NCBI RefSeq assembly: GCF_018413605.1
Contig: NZ_JAHCDN010000003.1
Span: forward strand, 62,001 to 126,000
DNA: 64,000 nt
Reading direction: 5' to 3'
Source: Variovorax sp. PCZ-1
GTDB taxonomy: Bacteria; Pseudomonadota; Gammaproteobacteria; Burkholderiales; Burkholderiaceae_C
Below the pieces are notes generated by a model. It was not told the origin of the DNA and made no database searches. It saw only the letters and a program-made list of their open reading frames with translations. Shown here piece by piece: positions 19,718 through 27,749 of the stretch. Positions within the stretch are counted from its first letter, which is position 1. Each line of letters begins with the position of its first letter. A program made the position numbers and the translations under genes.

Positions 19718-20200
19718 ATGATTGCGGCCATGCCCGCAAAAACACCCTCGGCTATTCCTCGGCAATTTGCAGACTATTGCTGCGACCTGCTTTCCACCCA
19801 AGGCGCATGTTTGCCCAAACGCATGTTTGGCGGTTGGAGTATTTCTATCGAGGGCATGACGCTGGCCATCATTGCGAATGTGGGTAGCGGAGAGAAGCTC
19901 TGGCTTAAGGGCGACGATGTTGTCCGCGCCCGCTTTGAAGCCGCCGGCTGCGAACGATTCACCTATCAGATGAAAGACCGGCTCGCCTCCATGGGCTACT
20001 ACACCGCCCCCGAAGAGGCGATGGATTCTCAAGATGCCATGCGACCTTGGGCGCGGTTGGCATTGGAATGTGCGGTGCGGGCGAGAGCTGCGAAGCCTAT
20101 TCCTAAACCGCGCGCCAAGCCAGCGACCAAAGCTGTCGCCAAACCCACCAAGCCGCGAGCGGCTAAATCTGCCGCGCCACGCAAATCTCGCAAAGCCTGA
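19718..20200 (+). CDS. TfoX N-terminal domain protein with basic Lys/Ala/Pro tail
   Basis: 160 residues. The first 110 match the TfoX N-terminal domain ([52 protein letters not shown]), which occurs alone in many bacteria without the competence-related C-terminal domain. The last 45 residues are repetitive K, P, A and R ([18 protein letters not shown]), resembling histone-like nucleic-acid-binding tails. ATG 19718 is preceded by GGGG; ATG 19730 is also possible. The tail-coding part overlaps the convergent DUF2917 gene by about 170 bases. Function unknown. Confidence 0.8.
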   Translation: MIAAMPAKTPSAIPRQFADYCCDLLSTQGACLPKRMFGGWSISIEGMTLAIIANVGSGEKLWLKGDDVVRARFEAAGCERFTYQMKDRLASMGYYTAPEEAMDSQDAMRPWARLALECAVRARAAKPIPKPRAKPATKAVAKPTKPRAAKSAAPRKSRKA

Positions 20201-20580
20201 GCAGCTTGGCTTAAACCAACTTCAGCAGCCATCTCATCAACGCCGCCTCGAAGCTGGCTCCGCTCTCGCTGGGCAGGCATCACAGGCTGCCAATCAAACT
20301 TGACTTGGCCATCGCGCCGCATGCTTTCCATCACCACGCGGCTACCCGCAGGCGCAGTGAGTTGCTCACCCGCCGCCAAGAAGTAATCGCAGCCATCATT
20401 GATCGTCACCCAAGCGCTGCCGCAGGTGATGCGGATGCTGCTCTCCGTCTTCGGGCGCAGCGCCAAGGCCTGTGCGGGCGCGAGTACGAATGCACCTGCG
20501 CGAGCAAAAGATGGATTCGCACGAGTGCTCATGCAAGCGGCAGCATATTGAGAAACAGAGATTGATGCGATTTCAGCCAT
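20029..20580 (-). CDS. DUF2917 domain protein
   Basis: 183 residues. A DUF2917 beta-rich region (about 28-95: [39 protein letters not shown], a cupin-like heme-free motif of unknown role) is followed by an Ala/Leu-rich tail. ATG 20580 has a strong AGGAGAAAATC leader. It is transcribed divergently from a LysR gene 92 bases away, the usual arrangement for regulator and target. The last 57 codons are antisense to the TfoX-N gene tail. In-frame codons run to 20634, but the ribosome site fixes the shorter start. Confidence 0.75.
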   Translation of the reverse strand: MAEIASISVSQYAAACMSTRANPSFARAGAFVLAPAQALALRPKTESSIRITCGSAWVTINDGCDYFLAAGEQLTAPAGSRVVMESMRRDGQVKFDWQPVMPAQRERSQLRGGVDEMAAEVGLSQAAQALRDLRGAADLAARGLVGLATALVAGLARGLGIGFAALARTAHSNANRAQGRMAS

Positions 20581-20672
20581 GATTTTCTCCTTCAATGGAC
20601 ATGAATGATGCACTTCCATCTCTTGACAGTCCAATGAATTCGCGCCACACTATTATTGTGATTAACGCATGA

Positions 20673-21710
20673 ATGAGAAACACCATGTTGCACTCCCAAA
20701 CCCATTTACGCACTCGCCCCATCGGCGCCGGCAATCTGCGTGCTTTTGAAGCCGTGGCTCGGCATTTGAATTTTCGCGCTGCCGCCGAAGAAATGGCGCT
20801 CACGCAAAGCGCTGTCTCCCGCCAAATCCAATCCTTAGAAGAAGAAGTGGGTACTAACCTTTTCAATCGTCACACCCGCAGCGTCGAGCTCACCGCCGCA
20901 GGCATGGGTTTGCTCGGCGCAGTGGCTCCCAGCCTAGAGCGAATCGACAGCAGTGTGCGCCAAATTCGCACCAGTGTGGGCAGAAAGCATGTGGCCCTCA
21001 CTACTTTTGCATCTTTCGCATCAATGTGGCTGATTCCACGCCTGGAAGCTTTTCAAAAAGATGCGCCCGATATCGATTTCCGCATTGATGCGTCAGACGT
21101 ATCGGTGGATATGGAGACGGCTGATGTGGATGTGGCACTGCGCTACGGGCCTGCACGCAGCATGCCCGCGCACGCCATCCGCCTCTTCGGCGAGCAGCTC
21201 ACGCCCGCCGCCAGCCCCTGGCTCTTGAAAAGCGAAGTCAAAATCAAAAGCCCCGCAGACTTTGCCAATTTCACCTTGATCGAAGCCGGCGATGCCCACA
21301 GCACGCATCTGGAATGGCTCAGCTGGCGTCGCTGGTTTGACAGGCAAGTCGAGCAAAACCCAAGCGATAAGCGGCTTGTGAAAATCGCCCCCAAGCGCTG
21401 GCTCTATTTCAACTACGCTTACCAAATGGCGCAAGCCGCGCTCAGTGGCCAAGGCGTTGTACTCGCCCGCACGCCCCTCGTGGCCGAACAACTCGCACGC
21501 GGCGATCTGGTCGAAATCTTGCCCAAACTGCGCATGGATTCCCCCATGGCCTTCTGGCTCGTCCTCTCCCCCCGCCAAAGAAGCATCAGTACAGCCCGCC
21601 CAGAAGTCACTGCCTTTTGCAACTGGCTCAAAAGCCAAGCGCAGGAAACGCGCAGGCTGATTGGCGAAGTGCCAGAAAGTGATGTGGAGACAGGCTCGCT
21701 AGACGATTAG
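20673..21710 (+). CDS. LysR-family transcriptional regulator (GcvA-like)
   Basis: 345 residues. HTH region: RHLNFRAAAEEMALTQSAVS; effector-binding domain with LTTFASFASMWLIPRLEAF and VDVALRYG, the features of the GcvA/AmpR subgroup. ATG 20673 or 20685 could start the protein. Divergent from the DUF2917 gene, which is the likely target; the 92-base gap holds TTGACA at 20623-20628, but no convincing partner -10. The effector is unknown. Confidence 0.88.
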   Translation: MRNTMLHSQTHLRTRPIGAGNLRAFEAVARHLNFRAAAEEMALTQSAVSRQIQSLEEEVGTNLFNRHTRSVELTAAGMGLLGAVAPSLERIDSSVRQIRTSVGRKHVALTTFASFASMWLIPRLEAFQKDAPDIDFRIDASDVSVDMETADVDVALRYGPARSMPAHAIRLFGEQLTPAASPWLLKSEVKIKSPADFANFTLIEAGDAHSTHLEWLSWRRWFDRQVEQNPSDKRLVKIAPKRWLYFNYAYQMAQAALSGQGVVLARTPLVAEQLARGDLVEILPKLRMDSPMAFWLVLSPRQRSISTARPEVTAFCNWLKSQAQETRRLIGEVPESDVETGSLDD

Positions 21711-21809
21711 CCTCAGCACCAGGCTTGAGCTCAGCCTCAGATGGTGACCAAGCGTATCTTTGTGCCCAAGTCTGCTCCATTCATGTAATCTCTCATCACG
21801 AGGGCATAC

Positions 21810-24800
21810 ATGCAAAACAAACAACACTCTGGATACGTGCGCCGGCTGATCGCTTGCGCTATGTTGAGCTGCACAGCAGCTCAGGCTCTGCAAATCACCA
21901 GTCTGTCGCCGCAAGGCGAGGTGGCGCAGATTCGGCAAGTCGTCATCAAGTTTGACGAAGCGGCCGTGAATTTTGGTGATCCACGTGCTGCTGCACCCGC
22001 CACACTGTCTTGCAGCGATTCGCAAGCCAGCAAAGGCAATGGCCGCTGGACGAGCGAGCGTGAGTGGGTGTATGAGCTGGAGCAGGATCTGTCTGCCGGT
22101 GTACGTTGCACCGTGGCCGTGAATTCAAGCTTCCAATCGCCTGCTGGGCGGCGTATTTCAAGCGCAAGCAGCTATGCTTTTAATAGTGGCGGGCCTTTCG
22201 TGAAGCGCATCTGGCCTTATGAAGGTCAACGCATCGATGAAGAGCAGATTTTTGTGCTGCAACTCAGTGGCGCGGTGGATCCCGCCACCTTGAATGGCAA
22301 TCTTTGGTGCAATGTGCAGGGCTTGGGTGAGCGTGTGCCTTTCAAAATGGTGGAGGGCGGTGCGCGCACGGAGGTGCTTAAAAGCTTGGGATTGACCAAA
22401 GCGGCGGAGCGCGATCCCCAGCGCATTCTCGCGCTGCAGTGCAATCGCCGCTTGAGCGCAGATGCTCGTGTCTCGCTCGTCTATGGCAAAGGCATCTCTA
22501 CGCCGAATGTGCGTGGCACCGTCGTGCCGAATACGGTGGAAAAGCGCTTTGATTTCCAAGTGCGTCAACCGTTCACGGCAAGTTTCAGTTGCGAGCGTGA
22601 GAATGCACAGAGCGCTTGCTTACCCATCATGCCGATGAGTTTGCGCTTCTCTAGCCCGATCACGCGCAAGATGGCGCAGCGCATTGTGCTCAAAGGTGGC
22701 TCCAAGAGCATCAAGCCAAGCCTAGAAGATGGCGCTGCCGATGATGCGATTCAAAACCTTCAATTCAAACCGCCACTTCCTGAGGAGACCGAGCTACACA
22801 TTGAGCTGCCCAGTGGTTTTACGGATGCCTCTGGTCGCACGCTGAACAATGCCGATAGCTTTCCGCTCAAAACACGCACCGCCGGCCCGCCACCGCTGGC
22901 CAAGTTTGCGGCGAGCAGTTTTGGTGTGATTGAGCGTTTTGCTGAGCCCGGCTCGGAGAAGACGGCGACACTGGCTTTGCTGCCCGTGACCTTGCGCAAC
23001 GTTGAGCAGTCGTTGCCGGTGAAAGCCGTGAGTGTGGGCAGCAATCCACGCAGACAAGCAGGCGAGATCAGTGATTTGCTACTCAAAGACGATGCTTCCA
23101 TCATCGAGTGGTACCGCAAAGTGCAACACGCGAACAACACCAACCGTGAATCGCGCGAAACGCCTTTGCTGGGTAAAGGCGTGACGACACGCGCATTGGA
23201 GTTGCCTAAACCTGAAGGCGCAGACGCTGGCAAGGGCAGGCCGTTTGAAGTGGTCGGCGTGCCGCTCTCTCCGGGCTTTCATGTGGTGGAGATTGCTTCG
23301 CAACGTTTGGGTGAAGCGCTGCTGGATGAGAAGCTCGGCAAAGATCGCAAGATGTATGTGCGCACCTCGGCCTTGGTGACCAATCTCGGTGTGCATTTCA
23401 AACTCGGCCGAGAAAACTCTTTGGCTTGGGTGACGACGCTGGATAAAGCCAAAGTGGTGGCAGGTGCTGAAGTTCGAGTGTCTAACTGCGCAGGCAAGCT
23501 GATCGCCAGCGGAAAAACCAATGAGCAAGGTGTGGCCACACTCACTGGCATTGACCCAACTGCACCCCCCTGCCCGAAAGTGGGCAAATATGATTCAGGT
23601 GATCGCGCCTATTTCGTGAGTGCGCGCCACACGGGTGCAGATGGCGTGGCTGATATGGCTTTTACTTGGAGCGATTGGCAAAAAGGCATTGAGCCATGGC
23701 GTTTCAACATGCGTACCTCATCGCAAAGCCAGCCAGATGATGCCGCGCATACGATTTTGGATCGCAGCTTATTCCGTGCAGGCGAGACGGTGGGCATGAA
23801 GCATCTGCTGCGCACCCTGATTGGCTCTGGTTTCGGCATCAAATCTGAGCAAGATACGCCCGATCAAATGAGTATCACGCATGTTGGCTCAGGCACAGTG
23901 TTCAAGCAACCTCTGTTGTGGCGCAAGACGGCGACTGGTGGGCTCACCAGTGAAAGCAGTTTTGCTATTCCACCGGCAGCCAAGCTCGGCGTGTATGAAA
24001 TCAGCCTCTCGCGTAAGGCGCAGCAGCGCGATGCAAGAAGCTACAACACCACGCAATTCCGAGTCGAGGAATTCCGCTTGCCTGTGCTGGAAGGCAGCAT
24101 CGTGCCGACAGATAAAAAACCTTTGGTGAATGCGGCCACCTTGCCCACGTCTGTGCAGATCAACTACGTCGCAGGCGGGCCGGCGAGCAATCTGCCTGTG
24201 CGCGTCTCAGCCATGGTGCGCGGTAAATATTTAAGCTACCCAGATTTTGAGGCCTACAGCTTCGAAGCTCCACGCAAGCGTGATGCACAGGAATCAGGGG
24301 AAGAAGGTGAAGAGGCTGTGAGCCCACGAGATAACAAACTCATTGCCGACAAACTGCCCATCACGCTCGATAAAAACGGTGGCGGCAAACTCACGCTAGA
24401 ACAACTCCCCCAAGCCAAGCAGCCACAAGACATCGTACTGGAAGCAACGTACGCTGATCCAAATGGCGAAATCCAAACTATCCGCTCAACGCAAACCCTC
24501 TGGCCAGCATCCGTGGTGGCCGGCATCCGCACCGAAGGCTGGGCATCTGCGAGCCAGAAAATCAAATTCCAAGCCCTAGCGCTGGATCTCGCTGGTAAGC
24601 CGCAGTCTGGTGTGAAGCTCGAAGTGCAGGCCATCGCACGCATCACCACCACCAGCCGCAAGCGCATGGTGGGCGGCTTCTACAGCTACGACAACAAAAC
24701 CGAAATCAAAGACCTCGGCAAAGTCTGCGATGGTAAAAGCGACTCGCGTGGGCTCTTGCTCTGCGATACGAAGCTGGGTCAAGCCGGTGAAATTGATCTC

Positions 24801-27749
24801 ATCGTGACTGCGACCGATAAAGATGGCAACAGCATCCAAGCTGCCAGCAGCGTATGGGTCACCAAGCAAGGCGAGCTGTGGTTTGGCGGCGAGGATCATG
24901 ATCGTATTGATCTGCTGCCCGAGAAGAAAAATTACCAAGCGGGCGAGACAGCCAAGCTGCAAGTGCGCATGCCCTTCCGTTTCGCCACGGCGCTCGTCAC
25001 ATTGGAGCGAGAAGGCGTGTTGCAACACCGCATCGTGCAGCTCAACGGACAAGACCCAACCATTGAACTGAAGATTGATGAGGCGTGGACACCGAATGTG
25101 TACGTCTCAGCCCTCGTGCTGCGCGGGCGCTTGCGTGAAGTGCCTTGGTACAGCTTTTTCAGCTGGGGCTATAAAGCGCCGCGTGAGTGGTGGAATGCGT
25201 TTTGGGTAGAGGGGCAGGAATACTCAGCGCCCACAGCCTTGGTGGATTTGAGCAAGCCAGCGTTTCGCCTCGGGGTGGCCGAGCTGCGCGTGGGCAGCAA
25301 AGCGCATGCGCTCGATGTGAAAGTGGTGGCTGATAAAGAGAGCTACCCCGTGCGCGGCACAGCGAAAGTGACGATCAGCGCCAAGCTGCCCGATGGCAAA
25401 CCAGCTGCGAATGCAGAAGTGGCCTTAGCAGCCGTGGATCAAGCTTTGCTCGAACTCTCAGGCAACGAAACCTGGGATCTGCTCGAAGCCATGCTCCAGC
25501 CTCGCGCATGGGGTGTAGAAACCTCCACAGCCCAAATGGAAATCATTGGCCGAAGGCATTACGGGCGCAAGGCTGTGCCTGCGGGTGGCGGTGGCGGGAA
25601 ATCTCAAACACGCGAACTGCTCGATACCTTGCTGGTGTGGAATCCGAAAGTGCAGCTCGATGCGAATGGTCAAGCTACAGTGAATGTGCCGCTCAATGAT
25701 GCCATCACGAGTTTCAAAATCGTTGCAGTGGCTGATCACGGCACAGGCCGTTTCGGCACAGGGCAGACCACGATCAAGGCCACGCAAGATTTGCAAATCA
25801 TCAGCGGCTTGCCGCCTCTCGTGCGTGAAGGTGATGAGTTCCGCGCGCAGCTGACTTTGCGCAACACGACGAAAGCAGCAATGAAAGTAGATGTGAGCCC
25901 GCGCGCTGCGCTGCTGGAATTGAAGAGCCAGTCCATCGACATTCCAGCGGGTGAATCGCGTGAAGTAGCTTGGAATGTGGTTGCACCGCCGCAGTTGGCG
26001 CTCAGCCGCTTTGAAGCGATTTTGTGGGAGATTGAAGCCAAAGACTCTGTGGCTGGCGCGCGCGATGCACTCAAAGCACGCCAGCGCATCGTGCCTGCTG
26101 TGCCTGTGACGGTGCAGCAAGCCACTCTCGTGCAGCTCGATGGCGCTTACTCGCTAGATGCTGCGTGGCCAGCAGGTGCGATTGAAGGGCGAGGTGGCTT
26201 GAAGCTTGCGCTGCAACCGAAGCTCGCTGAAGGTATGCCAGGCGTACGCGATTATTTTGCGCAGTACCCCTTCATCTGCTTGGAGCAAAAAACCAGTAAA
26301 TCTGTGGGTCTGCGCGATGCCAAGCTTTGGCAAACCGTGGCAGCACAAATTCCTACGTATCTCGATAGTGATGGTCTCGCTAATTATTTCCCACCGCGAC
26401 AAGGCGACGCCAATCGCGGCAGCGACGTGCTCACTGCTTATTTGCTTTCAGCGACGCATGAGGCCGCTGGTTTGAACGCAGCCTTCACCATTCCTGATGA
26501 ATCCCGCGCCAAGATGGAAGCGGGCTTGCTCGCTTTTGTGGAAGGCAAGATCCAGCGCGATTTTTGGAGCCCACGCAAAGATTTGGATATGCGCAAAATC
26601 GCAGCGCTTGAAGCTCTCTCGCGTTTCGGTAGAGCTCAAGGCCGCATGGTGGGCAGCATCACGATTGCGCCGAATCAATGGCCTACGCATACCGTGATTG
26701 ATTGGCTACAAATTTTGCAACGCGTGCGTGATGTGCCTAAGCGCGATGAGCGCTTGGCAGAAGCGCAGCAAATCTTGCGTGCCCGCCTGTCTTACCAAGG
26801 CACCAAGCTCATCTTCAGCACAGAGAAGGATGACTACTGGTGGTGGCTGATGCAAAGCGGTGATGTGAACACAGCACGCTTGATTCTCGCTGTGATGAAT
26901 GAGCCGAGCTGGAAAGACGATATGCCGCGCCTAGCCAATGGCTTCATCAGCCGCCAGCAACGTGGCGCATGGCTCACGACGACGGCGAATTTGTGGGGCG
27001 GAATCGCCTTAGAGAAATTCTCTGCGGCGTTTGAAGCCACGCCAGTTGCTGGTAGCACCCGCGCAGTCATGGGTGCAGGCAATGCGGCTGTGGACTGGGC
27101 TCGCGTGGAGCGCATCACCGCTAGTGATACAACTGGCGCACCCAACCAAGCCACGATGTTCGGTGCGCCCGCTTCTCCTGGCAACTTGCGCAACAACAGC
27201 ATGATGCTGGCTTGGGGCAAAGAAGCCAAAGATACCTTGAGCGTCACCCACCAAGGCACAGGCAAGCCATGGCTCACGATTCAATCGCTCGCTGCAGTAC
27301 CGCTCACTACGCCGTTCAACGCAGGCTATCAGGTGAAGAAAACCATCACCGCAGTAGAACAAGCCACAGCTGGCAAATACTCGCGCGGCGATGTGCTGCG
27401 CGTGAGCGTAGAAGTGATCGCAAGCGCTGATATGACTTGGGTGGCGGTGACTGACCCCATCCCCGGCGGCGCAACGATTCTGGGTGGCGGCTTGGGGCGC
27501 GATTCAGCCATTGCCACCAGCGGCGAGCGTGCAGCAGGTAACGCATGGCCCGCTTTCGAAGAGCGCAGCTTCGAAGCCTTCCGCGCTTACTACGAGTACG
27601 TGCCCAAGGGCAGCTTCAAGTTTGAATACACGATTCGGCTGAACAACGTGGGTGATTTCGCTTTGCCACCGACGAGGGCAGAGGCGATGTACGCGCCGGA
27701 GATGTTTGGCGAAACGCCGAATGCTCGGGTCCGAGTGGAAGCCAAGTAA
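21810..27749 (+). CDS. Bacterial alpha-2-macroglobulin family protein (YfhM-like)
   Basis: A periplasmic protease trap of 1,979 residues, the normal size for this family. The signal region RRLIACAMLSCTAAQA contains a Cys at residue 21 that could be lipidated, though the lipobox is imperfect. Macroglobulin-like domains follow. The thioester motif CLEQ is intact (C1490, in YPFICLEQKTSKS), so protease capture by covalent bond is expected. A coil of charged residues lies near 820 (RDAQESGEEGEEAV). The leader has GAGGG before ATG 21810. pbpC starts at the stop codon (TAATG), the classic yfhM-pbpC pairing in which both act on envelope defence and repair. A dispersed-repeat copy is read in frame near residue 120. 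Confidence 0.95.
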   Translation: MQNKQHSGYVRRLIACAMLSCTAAQALQITSLSPQGEVAQIRQVVIKFDEAAVNFGDPRAAAPATLSCSDSQASKGNGRWTSEREWVYELEQDLSAGVRCTVAVNSSFQSPAGRRISSASSYAFNSGGPFVKRIWPYEGQRIDEEQIFVLQLSGAVDPATLNGNLWCNVQGLGERVPFKMVEGGARTEVLKSLGLTKAAERDPQRILALQCNRRLSADARVSLVYGKGISTPNVRGTVVPNTVEKRFDFQVRQPFTASFSCERENAQSACLPIMPMSLRFSSPITRKMAQRIVLKGGSKSIKPSLEDGAADDAIQNLQFKPPLPEETELHIELPSGFTDASGRTLNNADSFPLKTRTAGPPPLAKFAASSFGVIERFAEPGSEKTATLALLPVTLRNVEQSLPVKAVSVGSNPRRQAGEISDLLLKDDASIIEWYRKVQHANNTNRESRETPLLGKGVTTRALELPKPEGADAGKGRPFEVVGVPLSPGFHVVEIASQRLGEALLDEKLGKDRKMYVRTSALVTNLGVHFKLGRENSLAWVTTLDKAKVVAGAEVRVSNCAGKLIASGKTNEQGVATLTGIDPTAPPCPKVGKYDSGDRAYFVSARHTGADGVADMAFTWSDWQKGIEPWRFNMRTSSQSQPDDAAHTILDRSLFRAGETVGMKHLLRTLIGSGFGIKSEQDTPDQMSITHVGSGTVFKQPLLWRKTATGGLTSESSFAIPPAAKLGVYEISLSRKAQQRDARSYNTTQFRVEEFRLPVLEGSIVPTDKKPLVNAATLPTSVQINYVAGGPASNLPVRVSAMVRGKYLSYPDFEAYSFEAPRKRDAQESGEEGEEAVSPRDNKLIADKLPITLDKNGGGKLTLEQLPQAKQPQDIVLEATYADPNGEIQTIRSTQTLWPASVVAGIRTEGWASASQKIKFQALALDLAGKPQSGVKLEVQAIARITTTSRKRMVGGFYSYDNKTEIKDLGKVCDGKSDSRGLLLCDTKLGQAGEIDLIVTATDKDGNSIQAASSVWVTKQGELWFGGEDHDRIDLLPEKKNYQAGETAKLQVRMPFRFATALVTLEREGVLQHRIVQLNGQDPTIELKIDEAWTPNVYVSALVLRGRLREVPWYSFFSWGYKAPREWWNAFWVEGQEYSAPTALVDLSKPAFRLGVAELRVGSKAHALDVKVVADKESYPVRGTAKVTISAKLPDGKPAANAEVALAAVDQALLELSGNETWDLLEAMLQPRAWGVETSTAQMEIIGRRHYGRKAVPAGGGGGKSQTRELLDTLLVWNPKVQLDANGQATVNVPLNDAITSFKIVAVADHGTGRFGTGQTTIKATQDLQIISGLPPLVREGDEFRAQLTLRNTTKAAMKVDVSPRAALLELKSQSIDIPAGESREVAWNVVAPPQLALSRFEAILWEIEAKDSVAGARDALKARQRIVPAVPVTVQQATLVQLDGAYSLDAAWPAGAIEGRGGLKLALQPKLAEGMPGVRDYFAQYPFICLEQKTSKSVGLRDAKLWQTVAAQIPTYLDSDGLANYFPPRQGDANRGSDVLTAYLLSATHEAAGLNAAFTIPDESRAKMEAGLLAFVEGKIQRDFWSPRKDLDMRKIAALEALSRFGRAQGRMVGSITIAPNQWPTHTVIDWLQILQRVRDVPKRDERLAEAQQILRARLSYQGTKLIFSTEKDDYWWWLMQSGDVNTARLILAVMNEPSWKDDMPRLANGFISRQQRGAWLTTTANLWGGIALEKFSAAFEATPVAGSTRAVMGAGNAAVDWARVERITASDTTGAPNQATMFGAPASPGNLRNNSMMLAWGKEAKDTLSVTHQGTGKPWLTIQSLAAVPLTTPFNAGYQVKKTITAVEQATAGKYSRGDVLRVSVEVIASADMTWVAVTDPIPGGATILGGGLGRDSAIATSGERAAGNAWPAFEERSFEAFRAYYEYVPKGSFKFEYTIRLNNVGDFALPPTRAEAMYAPEMFGETPNARVRVEAK
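22149..22187 (+). repeat. Dispersed repeat core, copy 5 (inside alpha-2-macroglobulin gene)
   Basis: A diverged 39-nt core, 27/39 identical to the copy at 36780, with the first ten bases CGGCGTATTT identical. In frame it encodes RRISSASSYAFNS near residue 114-127. Confidence 0.55.

Noticed and set aside
20623-20656. TTGACA ... TATTAT in the LysR/DUF2917 divergent gap
   Set aside because: Spacing of 22 bases; no better -10 found.
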